Assembly: GCA_964601515.1 (NCBI GenBank)
Contig: CAZRNU010000138.1
Coordinates: forward strand, 1 to 7,811
DNA from: PWND01 sp964601515
GTDB taxonomy: Bacteria > Bacteroidota > Bacteroidia > Bacteroidales > UBA7960
Direction: 5' to 3'
Length of the DNA: 7,811 nt
Below the pieces are notes generated by a model. The model was given only the letters and a program-made list of their open reading frames with translations. It did no database searches and was not told the DNA's origin. Position numbers and translations under genes: made by a program. The stretch's first letter is position 1; each line of letters opens with the position of its first letter. This document shows, in pieces, positions 1-6,363 of this stretch.

Positions 1-77
1 GGACGACTTTGGGAAATCGAAAGGACGACTTTGGAAAATCGAAAGGACGACTTTGGAAAATCGAAAGGACGATTTTT
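1..77 (-). repeat. 22-bp tandem hairpin repeat, array A (at least 4 units)
   Basis: The word ggacga recurs at 1, 23, 45 and 67, exactly 22 bp apart. Each unit carries aaatcg, then aaagga, then cgattt or cgactt, so the outer six bases can pair around a six-base loop. The spacer between units is also nearly constant (gg or gga), so this is a tandem array and not a spacer-containing CRISPR. The last unit runs into a T-rich stretch (gatttttta) before the tail. The array starts at the window edge and may be longer. Confidence 0.95.
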
Positions 78-190
78 TAGCTTGATTGGTTGCAAATATA
101 AAACCGGTGGATATGAGATACTTAGGAATGGGAGTGAGAGAGGGGCAGTTGGGGTGCTGACTGCTGGGCTGCTGGTTACTCGATTAGCAG
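1..190 (-). repeat. Composite interspersed element, copy A (cut by window edge)
   Basis: The left part is missing. What is visible is the end of a 22-bp tandem array (1 to about 77) and a conserved tail (about 78-190). The tail shares with copies B and C a run of landmarks in the same order: agcttgatt, aatataaa, ccggtggatatgaga, gagaggggca and cgatt. It ends about 10 bp beyond the stop codon of the antitoxin gene at 202. A GCTGCT/AGCAGC inverted pair (168-173 and 186-191) closes the element. Strand is given as minus because the promoter-like boxes and hairpin pairing in the family favour that direction, which is an inference. A TATATTTG box on the minus strand (93-100) has no convincing -33 partner. 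Confidence 0.8.
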
Positions 191-201
191 CTGTAATTCT
201 T

Positions 202-918
202 TCATCCGAAATTCATTGTTAATTGTCCATTATCCAACTTGTCAGTTTTTTTCTTTTTGCGACTTGCCTTTGTTTTAGGTTTTGTCTTAACTTCTATTTG
301 TTTTGTGTTATTTGTTGGTTTTGATTTTAAAATTGGTGTTGTAGGTGGTTTAGAAAATACAAGTTTTGCAATCTCTGGATATTTTTTATCAATATATTTT
401 TTTACTAATCCTGCATGTGATAATGGTTCTCGGATATTTTCGATATCACAATTTGTCTCATAGTCGAGCAAGATTAAATCTTTCTTTTTTGCTATATCAA
501 CAAGCAAGTCAATTTCTTTTGTAGTCACATTTTGTAAAACCCAAGCATAAGAAGGTAAATAGATTTGTTTTCTTGCTGTCAAATAGTCAAGTAATTCCTG
601 TCCAAAAACTCCTTTTCTATGTCCCAACGGCTTTCCAAACTTGCGAACAGTCCTTTTAATTCCCTTCATGTCATCAATCTCAAACTTTGAAGTGTCTATA
701 TCTTCAAGTTCAAATACCTTTAAACCTTGCCAAATTCCTTCAACAGATTTAGCAAAATGATTTTGAGAAAATGGAACAGGAATATTTCCATGAGGATAAA
801 ATGGACTCAATTTCACAAAAGGAAAGTCACCTTTTGAAGTAACATCGATTACTTCAGCAAATGGGTATAACTTTGCCAATGTTTTTGAAGATTTCTTTTT
901 ATTTTCAACGTAAATCAT
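202..918 (-). CDS. NADAR-family antitoxin of a DarT-type toxin-antitoxin pair
   Basis: A 238-residue protein. Residues 37-50 (LSPFYPHGNIPVPF) and 58-69 (SVEGIWQGLKVF) match the NADAR/YbiA fold pattern of an LSxFYP stretch followed by an SVE-x-x-x-Q-x-x-K stretch; E60, Q64 and K67 are the likely active-site region. A second conserved block is KFGKPLGHRKG (93-103). NADAR proteins are N-glycosidases acting on ADP-ribose, and the group paired with DarT1 removes ADP-ribose from guanine in DNA, so this protein should undo the neighbouring toxin's damage. From about residue 187 the chain becomes a Lys/Thr/Pro-rich basic tail, probably disordered and possibly DNA-contacting, ending in QLTMNFG, which resembles a sliding-clamp-binding peptide. 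The ATG (916-918) overlaps the toxin stop (915-917) as ATGA, so translation is probably coupled. The family call rests on motifs recognised by eye. Confidence 0.85.
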   Translation of the reverse strand: MIYVENKKKSSKTLAKLYPFAEVIDVTSKGDFPFVKLSPFYPHGNIPVPFSQNHFAKSVEGIWQGLKVFELEDIDTSKFEIDDMKGIKRTVRKFGKPLGHRKGVFGQELLDYLTARKQIYLPSYAWVLQNVTTKEIDLLVDIAKKKDLILLDYETNCDIENIREPLSHAGLVKKYIDKKYPEIAKLVFSKPPTTPILKSKPTNNTKQIEVKTKPKTKASRKKKKTDKLDNGQLTMNFG

Positions 919-1745
919 ACACGGTCAATGTTTTTAATAAACTCAATCGGAATTTTCTCTAAAATTAATACTTCTGCTTGATAATAAGGTTTATCGCTTT
1001 CGTCTAAATCAAAATGCTTGTTAAGTTTAACGATGTTGAACTTTATTCTTTTAAAATCATCTATTTCAGAACCAATACTTACATCGTTTCTTGTAGCATT
1101 TTTATTCGCGTATTTTGAATTTTTCCAAAAAACCACTTCTGGGTCAATCTCAAGAATAACAGGATTGTTAATACGATTTTGATTCAAAGCAATATACATC
1201 ATAGGGTGGTTTCTTGTAAAACTAATCCTTACATAATTTTGAAGATTGTATCTGCGGTCAAGTGAACGAGATAAATCATCACCACCAGGCATTGGTATAT
1301 CAATATTATTACTGACACAATAATGCCAAGAATATAAAGCACCATGTCTTTTTATTGATTGTAAATTTGCCCTGTCTGTAAAATGGTATAGAGTTTTAAT
1401 ATTGTTGTTATTTAAAACATTTTGGTATTGTTGCCAGTCTGGTTTGCATCTTTGTTGTCTAAAAATTTCTTTTTTACGTTGGGCTTCATTAATTCTTGCA
1501 ATTTCTTCAAGTCTTTTGGCTTCTTGTTCTTGTTTAAGTCTTAAAGCTCTTAATCTATCTTCTTCCTGTTTTTGACGTTGTCTTTGTTCTCTTAATTTTC
1601 TTTCAGTTTCAGTTTCTCTTTGATGTGTCGTTGTCGGTTTATATGTTGTTGTAGAATTTGTCTTGCTACTGTTTGAAGTTTTGCTTCCACTATTTGCCCA
1701 TATTATTATGATACCGATAATTAAAAATATGATGAATGTTCCCAT
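915..1745 (-). CDS. darT: DarT-like DNA ADP-ribosyltransferase toxin with N-terminal membrane anchor
   Basis: A 276-residue protein in three parts. Residues 3-16 are a run of Ile, Phe, Leu and Gly that should form a membrane helix. After a Ser/Thr/Asn linker, residues 43-99 are rich in Arg, Glu, Gln and Lys and look like a long helix or coiled coil. Residues 107-276 match the DarT (DUF4433) fold: LYHFTDRANLQSI with H121 in the NAD pocket, RISFTRNHPMMY (173-184) with R178, and YYQAEVLILEKIP (254-266), where E258 fits the catalytic glutamate of the substrate loop. DarT enzymes attach ADP-ribose from NAD+ to bases in single-stranded DNA: DarT2 uses thymidine with a DarG macrodomain antitoxin, DarT1 uses guanosine with a NADAR antitoxin. 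The NADAR partner downstream points to the DarT1 type. A membrane anchor is not usual for this family. The ATG at 1743-1745 is preceded by an A-rich leader without a strong Shine-Dalgarno. Confidence 0.82.
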   Translation of the reverse strand: MGTFIIFLIIGIIIIWANSGSKTSNSSKTNSTTTYKPTTTHQRETETERKLREQRQRQKQEEDRLRALRLKQEQEAKRLEEIARINEAQRKKEIFRQQRCKPDWQQYQNVLNNNNIKTLYHFTDRANLQSIKRHGALYSWHYCVSNNIDIPMPGGDDLSRSLDRRYNLQNYVRISFTRNHPMMYIALNQNRINNPVILEIDPEVVFWKNSKYANKNATRNDVSIGSEIDDFKRIKFNIVKLNKHFDLDESDKPYYQAEVLILEKIPIEFIKNIDRV

Positions 1746-1789
1746 GTGTGTCGTCTTTTATTATAGTTGGTAACTCGTTTATAACCCCA

Positions 1790-1797
1790 CAAACTTA
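1790..1797 (-). promoter_or_regulatory. Possible -7 box TAAGTTTG upstream of the DarT-like toxin
   Basis: The minus strand reads TAAGTTTG, a match to the Bacteroidota -7 consensus TAnnTTTG. It would start transcription near 1783, about 40 bp before the toxin ATG. The same box is conserved in module 1 of copies D (3448-3455) and E (3745-3752). The nearest TTG upstream (1821-1823) leaves a 23-bp gap, longer than usual, so this is a weak call. Confidence 0.35.
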
Positions 1798-1944
1798 CTA
1801 CTTTTTCCATTCATAGAAAACAACTTTTTAATAAAGTCAGCTCTCAGGAAAAAGGATTTAATGGTCAGTTTGGTTTTGTAAGTAAACATTGTTTTTGCCG
1901 CAAGGAACTCAGTTTTTGCAATTAAAACCGCAAAACCTTCAATG

Positions 1945-1974
1945 CAAATATAAATCAATTTTTAAAATGCAATA
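1945..1974 (-). promoter_or_regulatory. Predicted Bacteroidota promoter in module 2 of copy B
   Basis: The minus strand has ATTG (TTG at 1970-1972), a 17-bp spacer and TATATTTG (1945-1952), matching the TTG/TAnnTTTG promoter layout of this phylum with a slightly short spacer. It points left at the toxin-antitoxin operon and would give a leader of about 190 nt. The same arrangement with the same spacer occurs in copies C and D. Confidence 0.5.
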
Positions 1975-2036
1975 CATTTATTTTGCAACACAAGCCAGGC
2001 AGCTTACAAACTTTTTTAATCATTTCTTCCCCCTCC

Positions 2037-2082
2037 CAAAATCGAAAGGACGACTTTGGAAAATCGAAAGGACGACTTTTTG
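2037..2082 (-). repeat. 22-bp tandem hairpin repeat, array B (2 units)
   Basis: Two units with ggacgac at 2048 and 2070, 22 bp apart. Both carry the cgactt version of the right arm. This is the shortest array of the three, showing that copy number varies between otherwise similar elements. Confidence 0.93.
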
Positions 2083-2226
2083 AGCTTGATTGGTTGAAAA
2101 TATAAAGCCGGTGGATATGAGACACATAGGAGTGGAAGTGAGAGAGGGGCACTCGGGCTGTTAATTACTTGTGGGGCTGGCTAATCGATTGGCGTTTCGT
2201 TGGTTTTGTTCTTTCATATTGTTTTT

Positions 2227-2343
2227 TTAAATCTTACTTACTTTAAATTTATGCTCCTTGTTAAACTCCTTAGCAAACAAGAAAATTTCCAAAAGTAAAT
2301 AGCAACACGATTTGTAAACAGGTAAATCACTATTTAACTTCAT
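2227..2343 (-). pseudogene. avd: Truncated Avd-like four-helix-bundle protein (DGR accessory remnant)
   Basis: A 38-codon reading frame from the ATG at 2341-2343 to a TAA at 2227-2229. Its start, MKLNSDLPVYKS, then LLLEIFLFAKEFNKEHKF, matches the first helix of the bacterial accessory variability determinant (bAvd, four-helix-bundle family), which I know as M-x-L-N-x-D-L-P-V-Y-K followed by LLLxIF and a K-N/E-F-x-K-E-Y/H-K segment. Complete members are about 110-125 residues, so roughly two thirds is missing. The break falls just to the right of composite element B. In intact DGRs avd lies next to the variable-protein gene and supports the reverse transcriptase; here the FISUMP gene ends 59 bp upstream. 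The alternative is a stand-alone four-helix-bundle gene of the 23S-intervening type, but the LNxDLPVYK start favours the DGR type. Confidence 0.68.
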
Positions 2344-2345
2344 TT

Positions 2346-2374
2346 TTAAAAAAATCGATGGGGCTGCGCCCCAT
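2346..2374 (-). terminator. Rho-independent terminator after the FISUMP gene
   Basis: On the minus strand a perfect 7-bp stem, ATGGGGC (2368-2374) and GCCCCAT (2358-2364), closes a three-base loop and is followed after CGA by seven T (2348-2354). It lies 29 bp after the FISUMP stop codon and just before the avd-like start, so it would separate the two genes transcriptionally. Confidence 0.78.
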
Positions 2375-2402
2375 ACCCAAATAATCAAATAGTCAAGGTG
2401 TC

Positions 2403-2540
2403 TTAATCCTTCAAGCAACGCACAGATAAACCATACACCTTAAGGGGTCTTGCTATGCTTACATATCTATCATTGTTGTATATGGCCCGGCACCAGGCCT
2501 CATCTATATCGTCCTCTGTAGCACTCCACCAGAAACCGCC
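2403..2540 (-). other. Candidate DGR variable region at the 3' end of the FISUMP gene
   Basis: This codes residues 270-314, from GFWWSATE to the C-terminus, the part of the FISUMP fold that DGRs diversify. The stretch between TEDD and SIAR is rich in adenine-containing codons (ATA, TAC, AAC, AAT, GAT, AGA, TAT, AGC), the kind DGR mutagenesis acts on. No second copy that could serve as template repeat was found in the window, so active diversification cannot be shown here. Confidence 0.35.
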
Positions 2541-3347
2541 TATAGTAAGGCTGACGAATGAATCACCCGGAAGACGAATACCACCTGGAAGGGCTGTAAA
2601 GCCTGTTTCGTTAGTTGCTCCATAGTTAAACAGTGCCCAATGCTTAGTTCCGGTTTCTTTAAGTTTTCCACCGGCAACGCTTTCACCTAGGTAATCAGTT
2701 AATTCTGTCCATTCCTCATCGCTAGGTAAATGCCAGCCCGCGGGGCATACATTCTTAGCTGTTTGCCAATCGTATAAGTAACCATAGGTTTCTATTAATC
2801 TGTTCATGTTACTATAAGCCCAATAGTTGCCACTTGTTGGCGCATAAGCGAGGTTCTCTGCCATCCATTCCTGGGCGCCGATGACTACAGTTTTGTAAAC
2901 CTTGCCATCGCGTGGATCGGTAAAAGTGCTTCCGCTAATTCCTTTTTCTGTTGTAAAAGACAAAGCACTGCCATAAGCCGTGCCTACACTGTTGATAGCG
3001 TAAGCTCTTAAATAATATGTTGTGTTTGGTTCTAGATCAGTAACACTGCTTGTAAAACTGCCTGAACCTGTGCCATCCTCTGTTTTGTTGTCAGATATTG
3101 TTGGTGTTTGTCCAGTACTCCAACACACACCTCGTGATGTTACAGTTGCCCCACCGTCCGAAGAAATGTTGCCACCACACGTTGCTGTAGTCTGTGAAAT
3201 GTCAGTAACTACCGTAGTTGTCAGTATAGGTATGCCTGTATTATTGCCCCCATTATTATCATCATCTTTTTTGCAACTGCTTGCAAATACTATGAATACT
3301 CCCAGTAATAATAATGGAAAAATCAAATTGTTTGTTGTTCCTCTCAT
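2403..3347 (-). CDS. Surface lipoprotein with Fn3-like and FISUMP domains; probable DGR target
   Basis: A 314-residue lipoprotein. A hydrophobic signal peptide (about 8-22) ends in FASSC with C25 as the lipidated cysteine. The following KKDDDNN matches the signal that sends Bacteroidota lipoproteins to the cell surface. Residues 40-134 form a fibronectin-III-like beta domain (SRGVCWSTG at 71-79, LEPNTTYYLRAYAIN at 105-119). Residues 141-314 are a FISUMP (Fib_succ_major) domain: VVIGAQEWMAENLAY (154-168), CPAGWHLPSDEEWTEL (201-216), GFWWSATE (271-278) and the terminal LSVRCLKD. FISUMP is a C-type-lectin-like fold and a known class of DGR variable protein, in which the surface-exposed 3' part is diversified. 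The truncated Avd-like gene directly downstream supports that. FISUMP lipoproteins also exist without DGRs, so a fixed surface-binding role is the alternative. The only plausible start is the ATG at 3345-3347. Confidence 0.9.
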   Translation of the reverse strand: MRGTTNNLIFPLLLLGVFIVFASSCKKDDDNNGGNNTGIPILTTTVVTDISQTTATCGGNISSDGGATVTSRGVCWSTGQTPTISDNKTEDGTGSGSFTSSVTDLEPNTTYYLRAYAINSVGTAYGSALSFTTEKGISGSTFTDPRDGKVYKTVVIGAQEWMAENLAYAPTSGNYWAYSNMNRLIETYGYLYDWQTAKNVCPAGWHLPSDEEWTELTDYLGESVAGGKLKETGTKHWALFNYGATNETGFTALPGGIRLPGDSFVSLTIGGFWWSATEDDIDEAWCRAIYNNDRYVSIARPLKVYGLSVRCLKD

Positions 3348-3447
3348 TATTTTTAAATTTAATTGTTAATACTCATTTTAGTTATCAACTTTTGCCAATG
3401 TTTGATGCTGTTTTTCTCCAATGAACGCCAACTCGTTTATAGCCCCA

Positions 3448-3455
3448 CAAACTTA
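3448..3455 (-). promoter_or_regulatory. Possible -7 box TAAGTTTG upstream of the FISUMP gene
   Basis: Conserved equivalent of the module 1 box in copy B, TAAGTTTG on the minus strand. A start here would give a leader of roughly 95 nt for the FISUMP gene. No good -33 box is seen. Confidence 0.3.
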
Positions 3456-3600
3456 CTACTTTTCCCATTCATAAAAATCACTTTTTAAAAAAGTCAGCAC
3501 TCAGGAAAAAGGATCTCATGGTCAGTTCGGTTTTGTTAGGAAACGTTGTTTTTACTGCAATGAACCCAGGCTTTGTAATTTAAACCAACAACCCTCGTTG

Positions 3601-3629
3601 CAAATATAAATCAATTTTCAAAATTCAAA
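3601..3629 (-). promoter_or_regulatory. Predicted Bacteroidota promoter in module 2 of copy D
   Basis: On the minus strand TTTG (3626-3629), a 17-bp spacer and TATATTTG (3601-3608) match the phylum's TTTG/TAnnTTTG promoter. It points at the FISUMP lipoprotein gene with a leader near 250 nt. Of the three module 2 copies, this has the best -33 box. Confidence 0.52.
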
Positions 3630-3722
3630 ATAACATTTTCTTATAACATTAGTCATTATGTTAAGAAACCTTCCCGTTATCCCGAACCATATGCAAAGTC
3701 TGTCTTTTGGTTTTAATATTAC

Positions 3723-3762
3723 TGCCAACTCATTCATAGCTTCACAAACTTACTGCTTTTTA
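3723..3762 (-). repeat. Composite element fragment, copy E (start of module 1)
   Basis: About 40 bp repeats the start of module 1: tgccaactcattcatagc, then cacaaacttactgctttt, against gccaactcgtttatagcc and cacaaacttactactttt in copy D. The same TAAGTTTG box is kept (3745-3752). The similarity stops after this. In the rest of the 3641-3898 gap I see only the hairpin at 3871-3890. Confidence 0.65.
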
Positions 3763-3870
3763 CCAGTACTCAAAAAATATCATCTCTTTTTTTAGACCCG
3801 AATTTACAAATGGCAAGGTTTATTTGAGAAGAAATTAAGCAAACCCTGGTGAAAGTAAGAATATGAGATG

Positions 3871-3890
3871 ATGCAGTTTGATTTCTGCAT
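3871..3890 (-). terminator. Weak hairpin just after the methyltransferase stop codon
   Basis: ATGCAG (3871-3876) and CTGCAT (3885-3890) form a perfect 6-bp stem with an 8-base loop, 8 bp after the methyltransferase stop. No clear T-run follows on the minus strand (ATCTCATATTCTT), so it may be a 3'-end stabiliser or poor terminator. Confidence 0.35.
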
Positions 3891-3898
3891 ATTAATTG

Positions 3899-5692
3899 TC
3901 AGGATTCGGCATCTTTTCCTGAAAAAATGTTCATTTGAGCTGAGGGTCGTTTATTTTTCAGGGTTTTAACATATGCAGTCCAGTTGTTAATTGAAATATT
4001 CAGGTTAAAGGTATTGTTTAAGGTGTCAATCTCTTTTTGAATATCCTGCCCGGGAAAAAGTGTTGCCAATTTATACAGGTCAATCCTCATCAGTATATCT
4101 TTAGTAAAGGTGCGTTTTGCATCGGCAAAAGTTATGGCCTGCAAAAACTCTTTGGTTATGTCTGAATTCAGCAGTATACTTGTATATGCTGCAAATTCCA
4201 GGTTGTCAAATCCCAGTAAATAGCAGGTGTCATCCAGCATCAGGGGTTTGTTGTTTGCCGGTAAAATGAGGCTGAAACTGAATGTTTTATACAAGCCGGA
4301 AATTGCAACTTTATACGGCAAAAAAGAATAATCTCCTATGCCAAAGATCGAAAAGTCGGGTTTGTTGCTGTAAATACTCGATTTTCTTTGTTTGAACAGT
4401 TCTCTGTGAAAATTCAGATATTCATAGATTTTGGGATATTTCTGTCTGATACCGGAGGTATCCTGGCCAACTTTCTTTTGTGTAATTATGGTATATTTTC
4501 TTGATTGGCTAATTACTGATTGTTTTAAGTCAGAACTTTTCAGAATTCCAAAAATCAGATCTTCTTCAAGTTCTGTTTCCTGATTACGGCCATTAGTAAA
4601 ATTACCATTTGAGCGCTCCAGTTCCATAACCGAAGCAAGATCGTGTTTTACACCCTGCCTCCACTCAAAAGGACAATCCCCGTCAATATAACTGCTGTGG
4701 CGATACAACCCTGTATCAGAAACAAATTTACCTGAAACCCAGCCGAATTCTTTAATGAACGGAGCTGATTGATAAAAATTATATTCCTTACAGGTGTAAT
4801 GCGGTGATTTGTTTAGCTTACAAAATAACAAAGAGGCTTCTACCGAAACATTAAATTCTTTTTTACTGTCAATGGTCAACTTTTCAATATCTGAGATTTT
4901 GTATTTCCGCTGAAGCTGGTCGTATACAATATTCTTAATAACGGAATTTTTAACCAAAAAACCCATATGTCCGGAAGAATGCTGAAAAGCATCAAACATC
5001 ATCAGGGTTATGTATTCACCAATGTCAAAGTTTCCTTTTCCTGTAATGGCATCAAAGCCACTGTGTTTTTTAAAGTTCGATTTCTGAGGTAAGTTATCTG
5101 AATCCAAACTGCTTAGTTTGGAGTTGGTTACCCAGGGCGGATTTCCTAAAACCAATATCTCACCTTTAATTTTATCAGCAATTGAGCTGAAATCAAATTC
5201 AAACACGTTATTATGAAAAATTTCAATTTTTGGTTTGTTACTGTCAGGATTTGATAGGTAATAATCTATAATACTAAACTTGGATTCCCATGTGTAAGGT
5301 TTGTAAATTTCAATTCCGATAATTGTTTCAATCTGTTGAAATACTGTTAGTGCAGCTACAATAAAGTTGCCCTTGCCGCATGTTGGTTCTATAATAATTT
5401 TTGGGTTTATTTTTTTTTGATTCCGAAGAAACTGCGACACTGATTTTGCCAGATTTGAATTGGTTTGAAAGTCGCCGTATTCAGTCCGGTCAGGCTCAGA
5501 AGCAATAAGACTGCTGCAGGAGATTGTTTCTTTGAAAATATCATATTCCTGTTGATTGCCAAAAAAGTTAAGAATGCCAAAATCATCTGCCAACTTTTTA
5601 TTGGCAATCTCAAAAAGAGTTACCAGGCTTAATTTTTCGTTAAGCAAACCGGCTGCCTGATGAGAAATGTTTGCTTCAAAAACTTTCATCAT
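3899..5692 (-). CDS. Gamma-class N6-adenine DNA methyltransferase of a type II R-M system
   Basis: A 597-residue protein. Motif order identifies a gamma-class (TaqI-like) amino-methyltransferase: motif X at YGDFQTNSNLAKSV (72-85), motif I (AdoMet binding) at EPTCGKGNF (102-110), an acidic motif II at IGIEIY (125-130) and motif IV at NPPW (184-187), which positions the target base. NPPW favours adenine N6. The C-terminal half, about 300-580, should hold the target-recognition region; I cannot tell the DNA site. The C-terminus carries QMNIF (586-590), which matches the sliding-clamp-binding pentapeptide. The gene follows the endonuclease gene with an ATGA overlap (5689-5692). Two consecutive ATG codons occur; the first gives the overlap, the second starts at 5689. 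The product should protect host DNA from the partner nuclease. A fused restriction-methylation enzyme is unlikely because no nuclease motif precedes motif X. Confidence 0.88.
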   Translation of the reverse strand: MMKVFEANISHQAAGLLNEKLSLVTLFEIANKKLADDFGILNFFGNQQEYDIFKETISCSSLIASEPDRTEYGDFQTNSNLAKSVSQFLRNQKKINPKIIIEPTCGKGNFIVAALTVFQQIETIIGIEIYKPYTWESKFSIIDYYLSNPDSNKPKIEIFHNNVFEFDFSSIADKIKGEILVLGNPPWVTNSKLSSLDSDNLPQKSNFKKHSGFDAITGKGNFDIGEYITLMMFDAFQHSSGHMGFLVKNSVIKNIVYDQLQRKYKISDIEKLTIDSKKEFNVSVEASLLFCKLNKSPHYTCKEYNFYQSAPFIKEFGWVSGKFVSDTGLYRHSSYIDGDCPFEWRQGVKHDLASVMELERSNGNFTNGRNQETELEEDLIFGILKSSDLKQSVISQSRKYTIITQKKVGQDTSGIRQKYPKIYEYLNFHRELFKQRKSSIYSNKPDFSIFGIGDYSFLPYKVAISGLYKTFSFSLILPANNKPLMLDDTCYLLGFDNLEFAAYTSILLNSDITKEFLQAITFADAKRTFTKDILMRIDLYKLATLFPGQDIQKEIDTLNNTFNLNISINNWTAYVKTLKNKRPSAQMNIFSGKDAES

Positions 5693-6363
5693 TTTTTGTA
5701 ATTATCTACTATTTTGGTAATTCCTTTTACATTTTTATTTAAATCAACAATTCGCTGATACTGCAATCGCCATTGCAAGGCGTTGGATATGGTAAGATAT
5801 CCTTGTTCAGGCGGATTTATTAATATTTGCTCTGCCAATTGTGCTAATGTGATTTCGTCTGCCGGAATGTTTTTATCCTGCAGATAGGCAATGATATCTG
5901 CTTCATTGGCCTGATCTTTTATCATTTCACGCAGTCGGTATGTGGTGGTGTAATCTGCACTTCTTTCTTTGGAGATGAATGAGCAGCTGACAAAATTCAA
6001 TGTTGCGGTTTTTGATTGCGGATTATCAGTTTTATCATAAACAAACACCAGCAGATTGTAGCCAAGCCCGTAAATTTTCTGTTTTGCATCCTTAAAAGGG
6101 CAGGAGGATTGTGGTTGTTTGATAGAAGTAACCTTAATATCAGTTTTAATGTCGTCTGATGGCAGATCAATTCCGCTGGCAGAAGAGCCTATGGTAAGAA
6201 GATATTTGTCGTCTAAATGCTTTTTGAACTTGTGCTCAATGAATGTGCCAACAGCCTTTCCGTCAGTTACTCCAAAAAGTTCTTTGTTTTTGTAAACAGA
6301 TTCTGCTTTACAAAATTCTCTGGCCTCTTCAATAAGTTTCTTGATGGTTAATTTTGCTTTCAT
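5689..6363 (-). CDS. Putative PD-(D/E)xK type II restriction endonuclease
   Basis: A 224-residue protein counted from the ATG at 6361-6363. A TTG three codons upstream (6370-6372) is also in frame, but ATG is preferred. Candidate catalytic residues fit a PD-(D/E)xK nuclease: E43 in GTFIEHKF, D66 in GIDLP, and D75-I-K77 in TDIKVTS, with a hydrophobic strand LLVFVYD (104-110) after them. QPQSSCPF (83-90) is a distinctive block I associate with restriction endonucleases found beside adenine methyltransferases, though I cannot name the specificity. Residues near 185-210 may contact DNA. It would cut DNA at sites left unmethylated by the enzyme encoded next. No controller (C) gene with a helix-turn-helix is seen upstream. 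Function is inferred from motifs plus the methyltransferase neighbour. Confidence 0.75.
   Translation of the reverse strand: MKAKLTIKKLIEEAREFCKAESVYKNKELFGVTDGKAVGTFIEHKFKKHLDDKYLLTIGSSASGIDLPSDDIKTDIKVTSIKQPQSSCPFKDAKQKIYGLGYNLLVFVYDKTDNPQSKTATLNFVSCSFISKERSADYTTTYRLREMIKDQANEADIIAYLQDKNIPADEITLAQLAEQILINPPEQGYLTISNALQWRLQYQRIVDLNKNVKGITKIVDNYKK

Larger units (their letters stand above)
1769..2200 (-). repeat. Composite interspersed element, copy B (most complete)
   Basis: This is the only copy with all modules. Module 1 (1769 to about 1905) begins aactcgtttata and is closely matched by 3430 to about 3567. Module 2 (1936-1985) is identical to 6671-6720 at 49 of 50 positions. Module 3 (1992-2028) is a 37-bp block identical to 6727-6763. 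Two 22-bp units follow (about 2037-2080), then the tail (2081-2200). The element occupies nearly all the space between the toxin gene and the truncated avd-like gene, so it is both the upstream region of one unit and the downstream region of the next. Confidence 0.88.
3427..3640 (-). repeat. Composite interspersed element, copy D (partial, no 22-bp array)
   Basis: Module 1 (3427 to about 3567) follows module 1 of copy B almost throughout, for example ccccacaaacttactac, cactcaggaaaaaggat and ggtcagtt. Module 2 (about 3595-3640) keeps tgcaaatataaatcaatttt, then departs after attcaaaataac. The 37-bp block, the 22-bp array and the tail are absent, so this copy is truncated on its right side. It supplies the upstream region of the FISUMP gene. 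Confidence 0.82.

Noticed and set aside
31..222. Small plus-strand gene across array A and the element tail
   Set aside because: The 22-bp unit is not a multiple of three, the frame is made of repeat sequence, and the same stretch in copies B and C does not keep the frame.
202..918. DarG-type macrodomain antitoxin
   Set aside because: The glycine-rich ADP-ribose loop of macrodomains is absent; the LSPFYP and SVEGIWQ blocks fit NADAR instead.
1955..2152. Short minus-strand gene across copy B
   Set aside because: It runs through module 3, the 22-bp units and the tail, all non-coding repeat parts that occur in other copies without this frame.
2161..2217. 18-codon minus-strand frame (MKEQNQRNANRL) after the avd remnant
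   Set aside because: It lies mostly in the element tail, is very short and has no recognisable relative. It could be debris of a gene end, but that cannot be supported.
3022..3369. Plus-strand frame opposite the FISUMP gene
   Set aside because: It lies antisense to a well-supported lipoprotein gene and has low-complexity Val/Pro/Leu content typical of a shadow frame.
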